In this document: in pieces, positions 62,994 through 64,000 of the stretch | Position numbering within the stretch: position 1 is the stretch's first letter | Layout of the letters: each line of letters opens with the position of its first letter | Source of the DNA: Acidipila rosea | GTDB taxonomy: Bacteria > Acidobacteriota > Terriglobia > Terriglobales > Acidobacteriaceae | Length of the DNA stretch: 64,000 bases | Direction: 5' to 3' | Assembly (NCBI RefSeq): GCF_004339725.1 | Contig: NZ_SMGK01000004.1 | Location: 62,001-126,000 of the forward strand | Translations under genes and position numbers: made by a program | Notes under the pieces: generated by a model | What the model saw: only the letters and a program-made list of their open reading frames with translations | Told to the model about the DNA's origin: nothing | The model's database searches: none

Positions 62994-63743
62994 CTATGCG
63001 GAGCGGCGTAGCACCAGGTTGGAATGGGATTCATCCTCATGTTCCAGGGGAGGCGCTGGCATATTCTGTTTTTCTCTCAATAGAACCTGCGAGGCCTGAC
63101 CATGGATCCCCCGGGGACCGTGCGATTGGCCCTTGGTCGTTGGAATCTCGCCTGTCTCCAAGAGCGATTTAAAACGGCGCAGATCTTCGCGCAGGGCGAA
63201 TTCCGGATGTCTTCCCATCAGGAGAGCCGCGGTGCGGCCAAGAGCGCCTCCTGGCGAGGTATAAACCATCGTGGCTGCGATGATCGTGCCACGGCCTCCT
63301 GTGCCGGGGTGGAATGAGACAGATCCGCTGTTGCTGAGGTCAGAACCGGGAAGAGAACGCCACGCAATCGATTGATTCTCTTGATCGTCTACGATCTCAG
63401 CGGCCCAGTGGACCCGTGTATTCATCGGGCCCAGTGCCACCCAGTCTGAAAGATCGCCGGTAACTCTGACGGACTCCAGATGATGCATGAACAAGGGAAG
63501 ATTCTCCAGGTCACGCCAGAACCGATAAGCATCCTCAGGGGAGCAGTTGATGGTGAAACTCGCGTGGGCAGAATACGTTTTGGGGCCGGTCTGCCGCCCG
63601 GCGAGAGCGACTGCTGCTCCTGCGGCGGCAATTGCGATGCCTGTTTTTGAGCGGCGAGAGAGGCCATAGAGGGCCAGGCCGCAGCCTAACATTACCGCTA
63701 GTCTCTGGTTATTTTGATCGGTCTTCTGCAAACTCGGGCTCAT
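62994..63743 (-). CDS. SRPBCC-family protein (cyclase/dehydrase-like)
   Basis: 249 residues; AGGAG about 10 nt before ATG 63743. Residues 20-48 are hydrophobic (CGLALYGLSRRSKTGIAIAAAGAAVALAG), followed by the SRPBCC ligand-binding fold (ASFTINCSPEDAYRFWRDLENLPLFMHHLESVRVTGD, then WAAEIVDDQENQSIAWRSL). Such START-like proteins bind hydrophobic ligands, often in stress-linked clusters. The tail after residue 200 is polar and disordered. Likely membrane-associated by the N-terminal segment. Upstream partner of the alcohol dehydrogenase gene. Confidence 0.86.
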   Translation of the reverse strand: MSPSLQKTDQNNQRLAVMLGCGLALYGLSRRSKTGIAIAAAGAAVALAGRQTGPKTYSAHASFTINCSPEDAYRFWRDLENLPLFMHHLESVRVTGDLSDWVALGPMNTRVHWAAEIVDDQENQSIAWRSLPGSDLSNSGSVSFHPGTGGRGTIIAATMVYTSPGGALGRTAALLMGRHPEFALREDLRRFKSLLETGEIPTTKGQSHGPRGIHGQASQVLLREKQNMPAPPLEHEDESHSNLVLRRSA

Positions 63744-63961
63744 TGGGGGAAGGCTCCTTTTCTAAGCGGCAGCTATAGGCCGCCATCAGCGCTTGATTGC
63801 AAGGGAGAAGATGCGCGGCAGAAAAAGCCACGCCGACTGCCACCGCATACCCTGCCCTGACTTGATGACTGATAACTAAGAGTTCAACGCGGTGGCATTC
63901 CGTTGCCAGTGGAGGAAAATCTATTTGCGGCCTGAGACCCGATTCCTGGCCGATTTGCCGG

Positions 63962-64000
63962 TCAGTTGCGAAGCTCGACCACGGTGGCGCCGGCCCCGCC
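63962..64000 (-). CDS. mutS2: Endonuclease MutS2, C-terminal end (partial)
   Basis: Only 12 codons and the TGA stop (63962-63964) are in the window, continuing beyond 64000. The residues GGAGATVVELRN match the end of the Smr domain of MutS2, where the G-G-x-G-x-T-x-V-x-L pattern is common. MutS2 acts on ribosomal or DNA structures; identification is by this short C-terminal match. Confidence 0.55.
   Translation of the reverse strand, partial: GGAGATVVELRN

Overview
The window is a 64-kb stretch of a GC-rich, densely packed bacterial chromosome, almost certainly from an acidobacterium (class Terriglobia, family Acidobacteriaceae, near Terriglobus/Granulicella/Edaphobacter). The best markers are a MacB-like 'acidobacterial duplicated orphan permease' (ADOP, 38632-41175), two tandem signal peptidase I genes behind rnc, a PGN-type EF-P, a stand-alone AlaX-type protein and many secreted proteins of unknown function. 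I see no rRNA, CRISPR array, prophage, transposase or integrase. The content is mostly core chromosome with a carbohydrate and amino-acid accessory layer.

Layout: 1-3833 is the 3' end of murQ facing mfd. 3920-8139 (minus strand) carries a secreted repeat protein, a DUF4197 protein, a dihaem cytochrome c, a 3-methyladenine DNA glycosylase and the peroxiredoxin Bcp. 8191-15494 (plus) is a secreted protein followed by a TolC/adaptor/RND efflux operon with 4-nt overlaps. 15526-20048 looks like a D-amino-acid use locus: GntP-type permease, RidA, N-acyl-D-amino-acid deacylase, and a divergent PLP D-serine deaminase/D-threonine aldolase-like enzyme. 20100-22163 is an MFS exporter plus an anchored unknown. 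22276-29159 is a secreted glycan-degrading group: GH35-like, GH78 alpha-L-rhamnosidase, and a Tat-type unknown enzyme.

29217-38466 is housekeeping: tRNA-Pro(CGG), mmuM, purL-purF, a lysine-rich DUF6496 protein, an FmdB zinc ribbon, serA with a class V aminotransferase (probably serine synthesis), and a YqeY-like protein. 38495-41175 is the ADOP permease behind what looks like a sigma-54 promoter with two tandem TGTCC-N6-GGACA sites. 41185-51721 holds an aldo/keto reductase, a secreted phosphoesterase, tyrS, pabA/trpG, a secreted unknown, a FliB-like protein, efp, acyP, apt, and two small or unknown secreted/membrane genes.

51728-56590 is a minus-strand operon read rnc, lepB, lepB, asmA-like with every junction overlapping. 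After a 638-bp non-coding, inverted-repeat-rich stretch come rpoZ and rho, separated by a perfect 32-nt tandem duplication of a GC hairpin and a C-rich leader. 58966-63743 has stress-type small proteins, an AlaX-like editing protein directly followed by tRNA-Ala(CGC), a zinc alcohol dehydrogenase and a SRPBCC protein. The last bases are the 3' end of mutS2.

The points most worth following are the sigma-54/enhancer architecture before the ADOP gene, the rpoZ-rho intergenic hairpin duplication with a rut-like rho leader, the structured 638-bp gap, EF-P with Asn at the modification site, the AlaX/tRNA-Ala pairing, and the unknown Tat-exported enzyme beside the rhamnosidase.
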